The notes beneath the pieces are model-generated. The model saw nothing but the letters and a program-made list of their open reading frames with translations. It made no database searches and was not told the DNA's origin. From Mycobacterium sp. IS-1590 (GTDB lineage: Bacteria; Actinomycetota; Actinomycetes; Mycobacteriales; Mycobacteriaceae), in NCBI RefSeq assembly GCF_001500025.1, contig NZ_LQIW01000002.1, positions 124,001-188,000 of the forward strand: a DNA stretch of 64,000 nucleotides, given 5' to 3'. The translations under genes and the position numbers were made by a program. The number at the start of each line of letters is the position of its first letter. Within the stretch, counting starts at the first letter, position 1. Shown piece by piece: positions 8,966 to 17,862 of the stretch.

Positions 8966-9936
8966 CGTCCCTGATCGAAGCGCCGCCGGACCCGACCGAC
9001 GCCGACCTGGCCGTCGACGAACCGGTCGCGTCCTGGTCGGCCCGGGCAGGCGCATTCGCCGTCGACGTCCTGATCGGGCTCGCGGTGGTCACGACGCTGG
9101 CGCTGGTGTCGCTGACCGCACCGCAGCGCAGCCCGCTGTGGTGGGGATATCTGGTGGCGATGGGGGCGGTCGTGCTGGCGATGGCGGTCAATCGCCTCGT
9201 GCTGCCGACGGTCCTGGGTTTCTCGCTCGGGCGGGCCCTACTCGGTATCGCGGTCCGCAGACGCGACGGCTCTCCCCCGGGAGTGTGGCGCCTACTCCTG
9301 CGCGAGGTCGCGCACGTGCTCGACACCGCGGCCCTGTTCGTCGGGTGGCTGTGGCCGCTGTGGGACCGACGCCGACGCACCTTCGCCGACCTGCTGTTGC
9401 GCACCGAGGTTCGTCCGGTGTCGCCGCCGGAGCGCAACGTCCGCAAGCTGACCGCCGCTGTGGCGGTCGTTGCGGCGCTGGCCTGCGCGACGGCTGTGGC
9501 GGTGAACTACTGGGTGGTGTATCGCCACGAGCGCGCGGTGGAGCAGACCAGGAACCACATCGCCGAACAGGGCCCGCGCATCGTCGAGCAGATGCTGAGC
9601 TTCAAGAGCGACACCATGGCGCAGGACTTCGAGCGGGCACAGTCGCTGACCACCGACGGCTACCGCGAGCAGTTGATCGAGCAGCAGAAGGCCGGGCAGA
9701 GCGCGGGTGTCACCTCCAACGAGTACTGGGCGGTCAGCAGCGCGGTACTGAAAGCGACGCCGGACACCGCGGAGATGCTGCTGGCTTTGCAAGGCCAGCG
9801 GGGCGATGACCCCAAGGAGCTGAAGTTCATCACCGCGACCGTGCAGGCCGAGTTCGCGAAATCCGGTGACGGCCAGTGGCGCGTCGCCGATCTCACGGTG
9901 CTGAAGCGGCCGCAGATGAATGCGCAGGGCCGATGA
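8962..9936 (+). CDS. RDD-domain Mce-associated protein (Rv0176-like)
   Basis: 324-residue membrane protein that joins an N-terminal RDD domain (residues about 25-145; three hydrophobic helices, SARAGAFAVDVLIG, LGRALLGIAVRRRDG, WDRRRRTFADLLL) to a further membrane helix (about 160-180) and a C-terminal Mas-type extracytoplasmic domain. The same fusion is known in Rv0176. The GTG start overlaps the previous stop (GTGA) and the end overlaps the next ATG, so the four Mas genes form one translationally coupled unit with mceF. RDD proteins are often found with transport functions; a role in anchoring the Mce complex is an inference. Confidence 0.87.
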   Translation: MTSLIEAPPDPTDADLAVDEPVASWSARAGAFAVDVLIGLAVVTTLALVSLTAPQRSPLWWGYLVAMGAVVLAMAVNRLVLPTVLGFSLGRALLGIAVRRRDGSPPGVWRLLLREVAHVLDTAALFVGWLWPLWDRRRRTFADLLLRTEVRPVSPPERNVRKLTAAVAVVAALACATAVAVNYWVVYRHERAVEQTRNHIAEQGPRIVEQMLSFKSDTMAQDFERAQSLTTDGYREQLIEQQKAGQSAGVTSNEYWAVSSAVLKATPDTAEMLLALQGQRGDDPKELKFITATVQAEFAKSGDGQWRVADLTVLKRPQMNAQGR

Positions 9937-10484
9937 GCCCGCGGCGCAGAGTCGACGCCGACGAGCGGGACTTCTTCGAGGTGAAACCGAAGCCGCCGCG
10001 CCGTTGGGGGTTGCCGGTCATCGCTGCCGCGGCGGCACTTGTGATGGCCGCCGCGATCGCGGCGGGATCGCTGATGTTGGTCAGCCACGAGAACGATCGC
10101 CGGACGGTCGCCAACGACCAGGCCGCGTTGGTGTACGTCAGCGAATTCATGACCGACTACACGTCGCTGGACCCCTTCAACGCCAACGCCTACGTGGACC
10201 GGATCCTGGCGCAGGGGACGGGTGATTTCGCGAGGATGTTCAAGGAGAAGCAGAACGAGATCCTGATCCAGGTTGCGCAGGCGGAGCCGACCAGCGGCGC
10301 CGTACTGGCCGCGGGCGTGCAGCGGTGGAACGACAACGGCAGCGCCGACATCCTGGTCGCGACCAAGGTGTCCACCAAAGGTCCCGACGGCAAATCGACA
10401 GTCGAGAGCGGAAGTCGTTGGGTGGCAACGGCTATCAAGGAAGGACAGCAGTGGAAGATCAGCCAGCTGATCCAGGTGATCTGA
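9933..10484 (+). CDS. Mce-associated membrane protein (Rv0177-like)
   Basis: 183-residue Mas-family protein with a short basic/acidic N-terminus, one membrane helix (about residues 25-47, LPVIAAAAALVMAAAIAAGSLML) and an extracytoplasmic domain ending in a strand-rich segment. Length agrees with Rv0177. The ATG overlaps the stop of the RDD gene by four bases. The next gene starts 33 bases before this one ends. No enzyme motif is visible; function follows from operon position with mce1. Confidence 0.85.
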   Translation: MSPRRRVDADERDFFEVKPKPPRRWGLPVIAAAAALVMAAAIAAGSLMLVSHENDRRTVANDQAALVYVSEFMTDYTSLDPFNANAYVDRILAQGTGDFARMFKEKQNEILIQVAQAEPTSGAVLAAGVQRWNDNGSADILVATKVSTKGPDGKSTVESGSRWVATAIKEGQQWKISQLIQVI

Positions 10485-11368
10485 CCACCGGGCCCTCGGC
10501 GGAATTCACCGCGGCACCGCGCCGCCGGTGGTCCTTCCTTCGCCGTCGACAGAAAGAATCGGTCAACGCCGCTCCGGATTCGGCCGCGGCGGAGGCGCAG
10601 GCCGCAGCGGACACGCCCGCGCCTCGACCGGTCGGCAAGGCAAAACGTCGGGAGCGGACGCGCGTCGAGGAGGCCGACGACGACACCGTCGACCCCGACC
10701 CCACGGACGACGACGACACCGTCGACCCCGATCCCACGGACGACGACGACACCGCCGACACCGATCCCACGGACGACGACGACACCGTCGACCCCGATCC
10801 CACGGACGACGAGTCCGTCGTGCCACAGGAAGTGCGATTCGTCCCGCACCGGCCCGCAGGCAAGCGGCTCATCGCGGCGGTGGCGGCGGCCGCCGTGCTG
10901 TTCGTCGGTGCCGCCGCGTTCGCTGCGTCGAGCCTGCAGCCCTACCTGTCGGAGCGAGCCGAGATCGCCACCAAACTCGACGTGGCCCGGACCGCGGCCA
11001 GCGCGATCTCCACGCTGTGGACGTACACCCCGGACAACATGGAGACGTTGCCGGACCGGTCGGCGGCATTCCTCGGCGGCGACTTCGCCTATGAGTACCG
11101 CAAGTACATCGACGCGATCGTCGCGACGAACAAACAGGCGCAGGTCACCAATACCACGCAGGTGCTGGGCGCCGCGGTCGAGACCCTCGCCCCCGACGAG
11201 GCCACCGCGATCGTCTACACCAACTCGGTGGCGACCAGCCCGATGAGCAAGAACATCCCCTCGCTGCGCTACCTGTCCTACCGGTTGACGATGGAACGCC
11301 GCGACGCGAAGTGGCTGATCACGAACATGTCGACCATCACGTCGCTGGATCTGACACCGCAGTTGTAG
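10451..11368 (+). CDS. Mce-associated protein with acidic repeat (Rv0178-like)
   Basis: 305-residue Mas-family protein. The GTG at 10451 is chosen as start because an AAGGAAGGA ribosome site lies just before it; an earlier ATG is in frame but deeper inside the upstream gene. The N-terminal cytoplasmic part carries four tandem copies of an 11-residue acidic unit (DDDDTVDPDPT), after which come a membrane helix (about residues 140-160) and a Mas-type outer domain of about 150 residues. Rv0178 is about 244 residues, so the repeat-bearing N-terminal region accounts for most of the extra length. It is the last gene of the mce1-mas block; a 14-base gap separates it from the DUF1275 gene. Confidence 0.85.
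   Translation: MEDQPADPGDLTTGPSAEFTAAPRRRWSFLRRRQKESVNAAPDSAAAEAQAAADTPAPRPVGKAKRRERTRVEEADDDTVDPDPTDDDDTVDPDPTDDDDTADTDPTDDDDTVDPDPTDDESVVPQEVRFVPHRPAGKRLIAAVAAAAVLFVGAAAFAASSLQPYLSERAEIATKLDVARTAASAISTLWTYTPDNMETLPDRSAAFLGGDFAYEYRKYIDAIVATNKQAQVTNTTQVLGAAVETLAPDEATAIVYTNSVATSPMSKNIPSLRYLSYRLTMERRDAKWLITNMSTITSLDLTPQL
10676..10811 (+). repeat. 33-base tandem repeat, four copies
   Basis: Four in-phase copies of a 33-base unit encoding DDDDTVDPDPT within the Rv0178-like gene. The copies are almost identical at the DNA level; one differs by reading TADTDPT. Copy number may vary between strains. Confidence 0.9.
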
Positions 11369-11382
11369 TCGGGACCTGACGC

Positions 11383-12066
11383 GTGGCGGTCGAATCCCCT
11401 GTCTCGCAACGGTTGACGATCACCTGTCTTCTGTTGATGACGTTCGCGACCGGCCTGGTCGACGCGGTCAGCGTGCTGAAGCTCGGCCACGTGTTCGTGG
11501 CGAACATGACCGGAAACGTGATCTTCCTGGGCTTCTGGCTGGTGCCGCATTCCGGGGTGGACGTCACCGCCGCGCTGGTCGCGTTCGTCGGCTTCGTCGC
11601 GGGTGCGGTGGTCAGCGGCCGGTTCACCCGCCACCTCGGCGCCGATGTCCGGCGGTGGCTGGCGATCACCATGACGTTCGAGGTCGTGCTGCTCGCGGCG
11701 CTGTCGGTGCTCGCGGGGACCGGCGTGCTCGACTATCAGGACAACACGAAACTGCTCCTGATCGCCGGTCTCGCCGTGGCGTTCGGCGTCCAGAACTCCA
11801 GCGCCCAGCAGTTCGGTATCCAGGAGTTGTCGACCACGGTGTTGACGACGACCATCGTGCGGATCGGTTTCGACAGCCGGCTGGCCGGCGGCACCGGTGA
11901 ACGGGAGAAGTTGCGCTACAGCGTGGTTCTGACGATGTGCGCCGGGGCGGTCGTGGGCGCGACGATGACCCGCTTCACCGTCGCGCCCATCATCGGGCTC
12001 GCCGCGGCGCTGGTGGCACTCAGTGGTGTCCTGTTCTGGATCGGAGAAAGGCGGACTCGGGGCTAG
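11383..12066 (+). CDS. DUF1275 (YoaK-family) membrane protein
   Basis: 227-residue integral membrane protein with about six hydrophobic helices and the YoaK/DUF1275 signature GLVDAVSVLKLGHVFVANMTG near the N-terminus and GVQNSSAQQ in the middle. Family members are widespread, with no settled substrate; they are usually described as putative small-molecule transporters. It starts at GTG 14 bases after the last Mas gene and may be co-transcribed with the mce1 operon, though DUF1275 genes are not a usual part of it. A short gap separates it from the SDR gene that follows on the same strand. Confidence 0.85.
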   Translation: MAVESPVSQRLTITCLLLMTFATGLVDAVSVLKLGHVFVANMTGNVIFLGFWLVPHSGVDVTAALVAFVGFVAGAVVSGRFTRHLGADVRRWLAITMTFEVVLLAALSVLAGTGVLDYQDNTKLLLIAGLAVAFGVQNSSAQQFGIQELSTTVLTTTIVRIGFDSRLAGGTGEREKLRYSVVLTMCAGAVVGATMTRFTVAPIIGLAAALVALSGVLFWIGERRTRG

Positions 12067-12075
12067 TCTTGCCGC

Positions 12076-12906
12076 ATGCCTTCGGTATTCGTCACCGGCG
12101 CGTCACGGGGGATCGGCAGGGCGATCGCCGAGCACATGGCCGCGCGCGGATGGCAGGTGATCGCCGGTGTCCGCACGGACGCAGATGCCGAGGCGGTCAC
12201 GGCGTCCGACGCGCAGCGGATATCGGCGGTGCTCCTCGACGTCACCGATGCCGGCCAGATCGCCGCGCTGGCCGACATCCTGCCTGCGCGACTGGATGCG
12301 GTGGTCAACAACGCCGGTGTGGTGGTCAGCGGGCCGATCGAGACGGTGACGCCCGACGAGTGGCGAAAGCAACTGGAGATCAACGTGATCGGCCAGCTCG
12401 CCGTCACGCGGGCGGTGCTGCCGCGGATGCGGGAGTCCCGTGGCCGGATCGTGTTCATCTCCAGTGTCAACGGCCGACTCTCGATGCCGTTGATCGGAGC
12501 GTATGCCGCGAGCAAGTTCGCGCTCGAGGCAGCGGCCGACGCACTGCGGATGGAGCTGCGGCCCTGGCGCATACCGGTTGTCGTGATCGAGCCGGCCCAG
12601 ACCGACACCGACATGTGGCGCACCGCCGACAGCATGGTCGCCGAGGCCGAGGCGGCGCTGTCCCCCGAGCACCGCGCCCTGTACGCCAGACACATCGCGG
12701 GTATGAAGAAGATGGTGCCGGTTTCGCAACGGATTGCCGTCCCGACCTCGAAGGTCTCCGGCGTGGTCGAGGAAGCGCTCACCGCGCGCCGACCACGACC
12801 GCGCTACGTGGTGGGGCTGGGACCCAAGCTGCAGGTCGCCGTGGTGACGAAGTTGCCGACCCGGGTGCGCGATGCCGTGCTGCGCAGGGTGTCCGGCCAA
12901 CCCTGA
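12076..12906 (+). CDS. Short-chain dehydrogenase/reductase
   Basis: 276-residue classical SDR. The cofactor-binding motif TGASRGIG is at residues 7-14, an NNAG motif at about 77-80, the catalytic Ser in the ISSVNG region (about 132) and the YAASK catalytic pair at about 145-149. The acceptor substrate cannot be read from the sequence; the family includes retinol- and hydroxysteroid-type dehydrogenases with this C-terminal length. It starts with ATG nine bases after the DUF1275 stop and is followed three bases later by a fructosamine-kinase-like gene, so these genes form a short same-strand run. Confidence 0.87.
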   Translation: MPSVFVTGASRGIGRAIAEHMAARGWQVIAGVRTDADAEAVTASDAQRISAVLLDVTDAGQIAALADILPARLDAVVNNAGVVVSGPIETVTPDEWRKQLEINVIGQLAVTRAVLPRMRESRGRIVFISSVNGRLSMPLIGAYAASKFALEAAADALRMELRPWRIPVVVIEPAQTDTDMWRTADSMVAEAEAALSPEHRALYARHIAGMKKMVPVSQRIAVPTSKVSGVVEEALTARRPRPRYVVGLGPKLQVAVVTKLPTRVRDAVLRRVSGQP

Positions 12907-12909
12907 CCG

Positions 12910-13677
12910 ATGGGGGAGTTCGTCAAGCGCAATGCTTCCGCGCCCGTCGGCTTCTTCGCATGTGAAGCAGCTGGGCTGCAATGGCTTTCGATGGCCCCCG
13001 GAGGGGTGCCGTGTGCGACGGTGCTCGGTTACGACGCCACCAGCCTCACCCTGGAACGGCTGCGGAGCGTCGCACCCGGCCGAGCCGCGGCGCGGGAGTT
13101 CGGCTGCCGGCTCGCGCACACCCACGACGCGGGAGCAGCGGCGTTCGGAGCCCCGCCCGACGGTTGGGAGGCTCCCGGCTTCTTCGGGCCGATGCACCAA
13201 CCGCTGCCCATGTCGTTGCGGAGACACGAACGGTGGGGCACCTTTTACGCACGCGAGCGGCTGGCGCCGATGGCACGCACGGCGGCCGAGCGCCTCGACG
13301 CGGAATGCCGCGCGACCATCGAGACCGTGATGGACATGTGCGAACAAGGCGATTTCGACGACGACGACCCACCCGCCCGGCTGCACGGCGATCTGTGGAG
13401 CGGCAATGTGATGTGGACACCGCACGGCGCGGTGCTGATCGACCCCGCCGCGCACGGTGGTCACCGCGAGACCGATCTGGCGATGCTTGCGCTGTTCGGT
13501 TGCCCCCATTTCGACCAAGTGATCGAGGGCTACCAATCCGTGCGGTCGTTGCGGGCGGGGTGGCGCGGCCGGGTCGGACTGCATCAGCTCTATCCACTGC
13601 TGGCGCACGTCGTGCTCTTCGGTGGCGGTTATGCGCGGCAAACAGCCGTCGCGGCGCGCAGCGTCCTCACCCGGTGA
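12910..13677 (+). CDS. Fructosamine kinase family protein
   Basis: 255-residue member of the fructosamine/ketosamine-3-kinase family in the aminoglycoside-phosphotransferase fold. The catalytic loop HGDLWSGNVMW is at about residues 157-167 and the metal-binding IDPAAHGGHRETDLAM at about 176-191. The N-terminal lobe is short compared with full-length members (about 290 residues), with only a trace of the nucleotide-binding Lys region (FVKRNASA). Members phosphorylate Amadori products for deglycation, or small amino-sugars in bacteria; the substrate here is not known. The start at ATG 12910 sits directly after the SDR stop with no ribosome site, consistent with coupled translation. Confidence 0.8.
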   Translation: MGEFVKRNASAPVGFFACEAAGLQWLSMAPGGVPCATVLGYDATSLTLERLRSVAPGRAAAREFGCRLAHTHDAGAAAFGAPPDGWEAPGFFGPMHQPLPMSLRRHERWGTFYARERLAPMARTAAERLDAECRATIETVMDMCEQGDFDDDDPPARLHGDLWSGNVMWTPHGAVLIDPAAHGGHRETDLAMLALFGCPHFDQVIEGYQSVRSLRAGWRGRVGLHQLYPLLAHVVLFGGGYARQTAVAARSVLTR

Positions 13678-13705
13678 ACGCCGATTCCGCTGATTAGGCC
13701 GCGCC

Positions 13706-13729
13706 GGTTAATAAGTGTCCTTATTTACC
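13706..13729. promoter_or_regulatory. AT-rich inverted repeat
   Basis: GGTTAATAAG-TGTC-CTTATTTACC, ten-base arms with one mismatch, in the gap between the kinase-like gene and the large secreted protein. It stands out from the GC-rich surroundings. It could be an operator or a weak terminator; there is no clear U tract. Confidence 0.35.
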
Positions 13730-13819
13730 AAGCAAAGGGATTTGCTCAAATCGTTCCAGCGTGAGAGCCTGCCTGTTACGGTCACGTAAATAGCTGTTTC
13801 GTTCGAAAGGACCGGATCA

Positions 13820-16318
13820 GTGGCTGGCAGACACGGCAAGCATCGCAGACGCAGCCGGAGCTCCAAGAAAATCACCGCGATAGGTGCCGCCACCGCGACG
13901 GCCACCGCGCTCACCATCGGTGCCGCACCCCTGCCCGATCCGGATGACGGCTCGAAGACGGTGGTGGATGCCGACGTCAGCCTGGCCGCGGCGGTGAATC
14001 AGTGGCCCGGGCCGGATGAGATCCCCGACCTCACGTTCGGCCTCGGCCCTGCGGTGTACGACCTCGGCCAGGTCGCCGCCGAGGTGCTGATCCGGCTGGT
14101 GGTCGAGAACTTCAACCTCGCCGTGCTCGCGCAGGCGGCCGGCGCCGACCCGGAAACGGTTCTGAACAATCTGCTCGGCGGGGTGCTGGGCCAGATCCCG
14201 CCGGGTTTGCTCGGAGACGTCATCGGCGCAATTCCGATTGATGTGCCCGGTGTTGTCGGCGCGCTCATCGACCCCCTTGGGATACTCACACCCGGCGTGG
14301 AGGCGCAGCTCAGCGAACTGCTGTCCGGTTCGCTGCCCGAGACGCTCGGCGGCTTGGCCGGTCTACTCGGCCTCGACCTCAGCGATCCGTTCAACCTGTC
14401 GAACCTGCCCGGACCGGTCAACGTGATCACCGCGGGTCCGGTCTTCACCATGCTCAAGCTGCTGGGAGTCGACCTCGGCTGGGTGCCGGGCCTGCCGAAC
14501 GCCATCGCCGAAGAGGTCAACAACACCCCGTACCTGGATGCGGAAGTCAGGCTGGGCGATGTCCTCAACAAGTTGGACATCCTCGGTCCCGTGTTGGACC
14601 TGCTCGACCTCCCCATCCCCGATATCGATGTGGTCGAGGTCCGGGTGCCCGTCGTCCTGAGCATGGGGCTCGGCGCCTTCTCCGCCGGGGCGGCCTACGA
14701 GCGAATCGTCGCTGATCTGGTGAACCAACCGGGCGGGGAGAACGCCGACGAGCACCCGCTGCTGGGCAGCATCACGATTCTCCCGATGATCCTGCTGCGC
14801 AACCCCGGACGGGCCAACGGCGGAATGTTCGCCCGGTTCTATCCCCTCTTCGGCCTGGCGGGCATCAAGACGGTCACACCGGAGACCGAAGCTTCCTACA
14901 GTGGCGGCCTTCCGGTGCCCGGCACCGGACTTTCCGTCGGCGGCGCGAACCTGATCCCGATCAAGATCGACGCGACGGTGCAGTACGACCTGTTGAGCGA
15001 TTTCGCGGCGTGGCCGAACCCGTTCTCGTTGGCCAACAACCTGTTTGCGGGGCTGCTCCCGACCTACATGCTTCGCGGCGTCACACTCGACCCCGAGCAG
15101 TTGGCGCAGCTCGACGACCTCGCAGACCGCATCGCAGGCGGCGATCCGCTCGCGGTCAACCTCTATCTCACGCTGCGCTCGGCGACCCTGCCGTTGCTCG
15201 AGCCGCTGTACCTGGCCGCGGACGTGCTCAACCTCGTCACGCTCGGAGCGATCGCGCGCTACAACCCGTTCAGCATGGTGGCCAACGCGCTGGCCCCGGC
15301 GTTGACCAGCTTGGTGAACCTCGGCTACACCGACGTCTACTACAACCCGCAGACGGGTGGGTACGAGCGCACCCTCACCGAGGCCGGCGACCCGACGGCG
15401 TTCATGTCGTTCCCGAGCGTCGACTGGGCCCAGGTGCCCGGTGTCATCTTCAACCAGTTGGTGCAGGGCATCTTCAAGGAGTTCTTCAGCGGCAACCCGA
15501 CCATAGGCACGCCGAATGTCCTGACCAGCCTGCTCCGGTTCCTCACCGGCGGATCCCTGTGGGGCACAACGCCAACCAGCGTGCTGACCAACATCGTCGA
15601 TGAGGCCGTGGAACAGGCCACCGAGGATGTCCTGGCGGACGCCACGCAGGAGGAAGACGAACTTCCCTCGCCGACGGACCTGCCCGATTCGGGCGCGCGG
15701 ATGCTCACTCTTGTTACGGACGAGCAGGAGGACGAGCAGGAGCCCGCTGACGAGATCACCTCCGGCGTCGTCGCGGAAGTCGTCGCAGGCGAGCCCGCAG
15801 ACGACATCGTCGAGGACGAATTGGCGAACCAAACCGTTGCTCAGACGCCTGTGGAGCAGACGGTCGTGACGGAAAAGACGACGGTCGAGGACGTGAAGGC
15901 CGACGTGGGTCACGCCCTCCAGAGCGAAACCCTGCCCGCCGACACCAAGCCCGCCGAGACCAAGCCGGCCGACACCAAGCCCGCCGAGACCAAGCCCGCC
16001 GACACGAAGACCGGTGACACGAAGACCGGCGAGACCAGGACCGGTACCGGCAAGGACGGTGAGACCGCCTCGTCGAAGACCGGTTTCAAGCCGGGTAACA
16101 AGTTCAGTCCGAACACGGACGCCAAGTCCGGACCGAAGCACGCCAAGCCGGACAACGGCGAGCCGGTCCGGGCGATACCGGGATCGTCACCGCGACATGC
16201 CAAGCCGGACAACGACTCCCCGGCCACCGGCACCGGCACCTCCGGCACCGGTACCACCGGCACCGGCGACGCGGGCAGCGGAACGTCCGGCGAAGGGTCC
16301 GCCAGCGCCGCGGCCTAG
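13820..16318 (+). CDS. Large secreted mycobacterial protein with repeat tail, unknown function
   Basis: 832-residue protein not recognised with certainty. A basic N-terminus (GRHGKHRRRSRSSKK) and an Ala/Thr-rich hydrophobic stretch look like a signal sequence. Residues about 50-600 form a Leu/Pro/Gly-rich domain with repeated Asn-Pro and Leu-Pro turns that resembles the alpha/beta-hydrolase-like PE-PPE/cutinase-type domain of secreted mycobacterial proteins, but no clean GxSxG nucleophile is present (the nearest is LGAFSAGAAY at about residue 285). From about residue 600 the chain is acidic, then turns into Lys/Pro/Thr repeats (KPAETKPADT units) and a Gly/Thr-rich end. GTG start with AAAGGA upstream. 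Such tails often contact the cell wall. Confidence 0.7.
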   Translation: MAGRHGKHRRRSRSSKKITAIGAATATATALTIGAAPLPDPDDGSKTVVDADVSLAAAVNQWPGPDEIPDLTFGLGPAVYDLGQVAAEVLIRLVVENFNLAVLAQAAGADPETVLNNLLGGVLGQIPPGLLGDVIGAIPIDVPGVVGALIDPLGILTPGVEAQLSELLSGSLPETLGGLAGLLGLDLSDPFNLSNLPGPVNVITAGPVFTMLKLLGVDLGWVPGLPNAIAEEVNNTPYLDAEVRLGDVLNKLDILGPVLDLLDLPIPDIDVVEVRVPVVLSMGLGAFSAGAAYERIVADLVNQPGGENADEHPLLGSITILPMILLRNPGRANGGMFARFYPLFGLAGIKTVTPETEASYSGGLPVPGTGLSVGGANLIPIKIDATVQYDLLSDFAAWPNPFSLANNLFAGLLPTYMLRGVTLDPEQLAQLDDLADRIAGGDPLAVNLYLTLRSATLPLLEPLYLAADVLNLVTLGAIARYNPFSMVANALAPALTSLVNLGYTDVYYNPQTGGYERTLTEAGDPTAFMSFPSVDWAQVPGVIFNQLVQGIFKEFFSGNPTIGTPNVLTSLLRFLTGGSLWGTTPTSVLTNIVDEAVEQATEDVLADATQEEDELPSPTDLPDSGARMLTLVTDEQEDEQEPADEITSGVVAEVVAGEPADDIVEDELANQTVAQTPVEQTVVTEKTTVEDVKADVGHALQSETLPADTKPAETKPADTKPAETKPADTKTGDTKTGETRTGTGKDGETASSKTGFKPGNKFSPNTDAKSGPKHAKPDNGEPVRAIPGSSPRHAKPDNDSPATGTGTSGTGTTGTGDAGSGTSGEGSASAAA
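15946..16045 (+). repeat. Degenerate KPA(D/E)T repeat region
   Basis: Tandem 15-base units encoding KPAET and KPADT, followed by related KTGDT/KTGET units, inside the large secreted protein. The first units differ only at single bases, which suggests recent slippage or selection for a Lys/Pro/Thr spacer. Confidence 0.85.
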
Positions 16319-17397
16319 TTGAACGCGAGCCAGCTCGGCAGTCCGCGTTCGCGCGAATCGCACAGCACCTGCCGGGTGTCACACGATCCGCGGGGCACGC
16401 CCGCGCCGGTCCACATGCCGCCGGTGTCGCGACGCAGCACGATCGACGACGAACCGCCGCCGTCGAGCAGGATCGCGCTGTCACTGCCCAGTCCGCGAAA
16501 CAGATCCTGGATCTGGTCGGGGGTGTAGCTCCCGCCCTGGAAGACGTACATCTCGTCTTTGTCCTTGGCGTAGGCGAGCGCGGTGCGCGCCGCGCTCGGC
16601 CCGCCGTCGTTGAGCTGACCCGTATCGCCCGGCGCGAGCAGGCCGATGCCTGCGACCGCGACGAAACGCACCCCCTCGTCCACCAGCCGCTGCACCACCG
16701 GTGAAGCCGCGTCGTAATCGTCGGGGCCGGAAGGCGGTACGACGTAGGGTGCGCCGCCCACCGGAAGAATCATGGTGGACAACGCTTTCCAATGCTCGTT
16801 ACCGCCGGACAACCCCTGCTTACCGGCATAGGCGACGGTGCCGGTCACCGCCACGTTCGCCCTACCCTGGCCGCGGGTGTTGTCGACGTAGGCGCCCAGC
16901 GGTGAACTGCATCCGGTGGACTTCCACGAACCGCCTCGTTGACCGCGCACGTCGAAGAAGTTGGCGTTGATCGCGATTGTCGGCTGTCCGAGCGCCTGCC
17001 AGGCCTGCAGCGGAGTGAAGATCTCCGACGCCTGCAGCAGTCCCTCTCCGGTGCGGGCGCGCGGATCGCGTTCGCAACGCGCTTGGTAACCCCGGTGCGA
17101 GTCGACCAGCAGACGGGGCGCAAGGCGGGTGGACGCCGCCTTGATGATCATCAGACGCCCGCCGCTGGTGGTCTCGTACCAGCCGCCGCCCGCGTTGAGC
17201 ATCGGGGCGGGATGGCCGCCGCCGAAGTTATAGACCAGATAGGACCCGCGGGTGGCGGCGATGGCGTTGGCGAGCATTTCGCGCGCGCCGGCCGCGTTGG
17301 CGGCGGGCGCACCTCCGGCCGTCGACAACACCGCACACATCAGCAGCGCCGCGGCTGATGCCGCGAAACGCTGGATGTTTGCTGATCGTGCCGACAC
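16315..17397 (-). CDS. Secreted phosphodiester glycosidase family protein
   Basis: 360-residue exported protein. The N-terminus is a signal peptide (SAAALLMCAVLSTAGGAPAANA). The body shows the phosphodiester-glycosidase (NAGPA/exopolysaccharide-type) domain: AINANFFDV at about residue 140, the NDGGPSAAR motif and the C-terminal ILLDGGGSSSIVL motif near 315-327, which are typical of the family that cleaves glycan phosphodiesters. The GTG at 17397 is preferred, with a G-rich ribosome site upstream; a TTG 63 bases further up is in frame but would put a basic tail before the signal sequence. It faces the large secreted protein tail to tail, their ends overlapping by four bases. Confidence 0.82.
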   Translation of the reverse strand: MSARSANIQRFAASAAALLMCAVLSTAGGAPAANAAGAREMLANAIAATRGSYLVYNFGGGHPAPMLNAGGGWYETTSGGRLMIIKAASTRLAPRLLVDSHRGYQARCERDPRARTGEGLLQASEIFTPLQAWQALGQPTIAINANFFDVRGQRGGSWKSTGCSSPLGAYVDNTRGQGRANVAVTGTVAYAGKQGLSGGNEHWKALSTMILPVGGAPYVVPPSGPDDYDAASPVVQRLVDEGVRFVAVAGIGLLAPGDTGQLNDGGPSAARTALAYAKDKDEMYVFQGGSYTPDQIQDLFRGLGSDSAILLDGGGSSSIVLRRDTGGMWTGAGVPRGSCDTRQVLCDSRERGLPSWLAFN

Positions 17398-17560
17398 GTG
17401 AGGCCCCCAAGTACGACAATGAAACGGTGACACTCTCAATCTCACCTTGAACACCGTCAACTTGCGTCACAGCAGCATCACGATCCGGTCTCATCGCTCC
17501 GGCGCGTGAAACCGGGGTTAACGGGTAACCGGCCAGCGACAGACAACAAAGGGAGCAGAA

Positions 17561-17854
17561 ATGATCGGAACCATCCTGAGCGCGCTCGTCGTCGGTCTGA
17601 TCGTCGGCGCGCTGGCGCGGCTCATCATGCCGGGTAAGCAGAACATCGGTCTGATCATGACGATCGTTCTGGGCGCCCTCGGCTCGTTCCTCGGGTCCTG
17701 GCTGACCTATCAGCTCGGCTACTCGAACTCGAATGGCGGCTGGGAGGTCATCCCGTTCCTCGTGGGCATCATCGTCGCGATCGTGCTGATCGCCATCTAC
17801 CTGGGCATCACCGGCCGGCGTTCGGGGACGACCCGCGGCACCGCCGTCCGCTAA
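17561..17854 (+). CDS. GlsB/YeaQ/YmgE family membrane protein
   Basis: 97-residue small membrane protein with three hydrophobic helices and the family pattern GLIVGALARLIMPG near the N-terminus and GALGSFLGSWL in the second helix. Members are stress-linked (transglycosylase-associated) proteins of unsettled biochemical role. A strong AAAGGGAG ribosome site precedes the ATG. The upstream gap holds a small inverted repeat GGTTA-ACGGG-TAACC around 17514-17528. The gene is convergent with the sugar dehydrogenase gene eight bases later. Confidence 0.88.
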   Translation: MIGTILSALVVGLIVGALARLIMPGKQNIGLIMTIVLGALGSFLGSWLTYQLGYSNSNGGWEVIPFLVGIIVAIVLIAIYLGITGRRSGTTRGTAVR

Positions 17855-17862
17855 GCCGTCCG

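Noticed and set aside
14363..16141. Long minus-strand frame within the large secreted protein gene
   Set aside because: Composition is Arg/Val/Gly shadow of the Leu/Pro-rich plus strand; no start context or domain.
17505..17530. SigF-type promoter before the GlsB-like gene
   Set aside because: GGGTAA is present, but no GTTT-like -35 lies at the correct distance; only a short inverted repeat remains.
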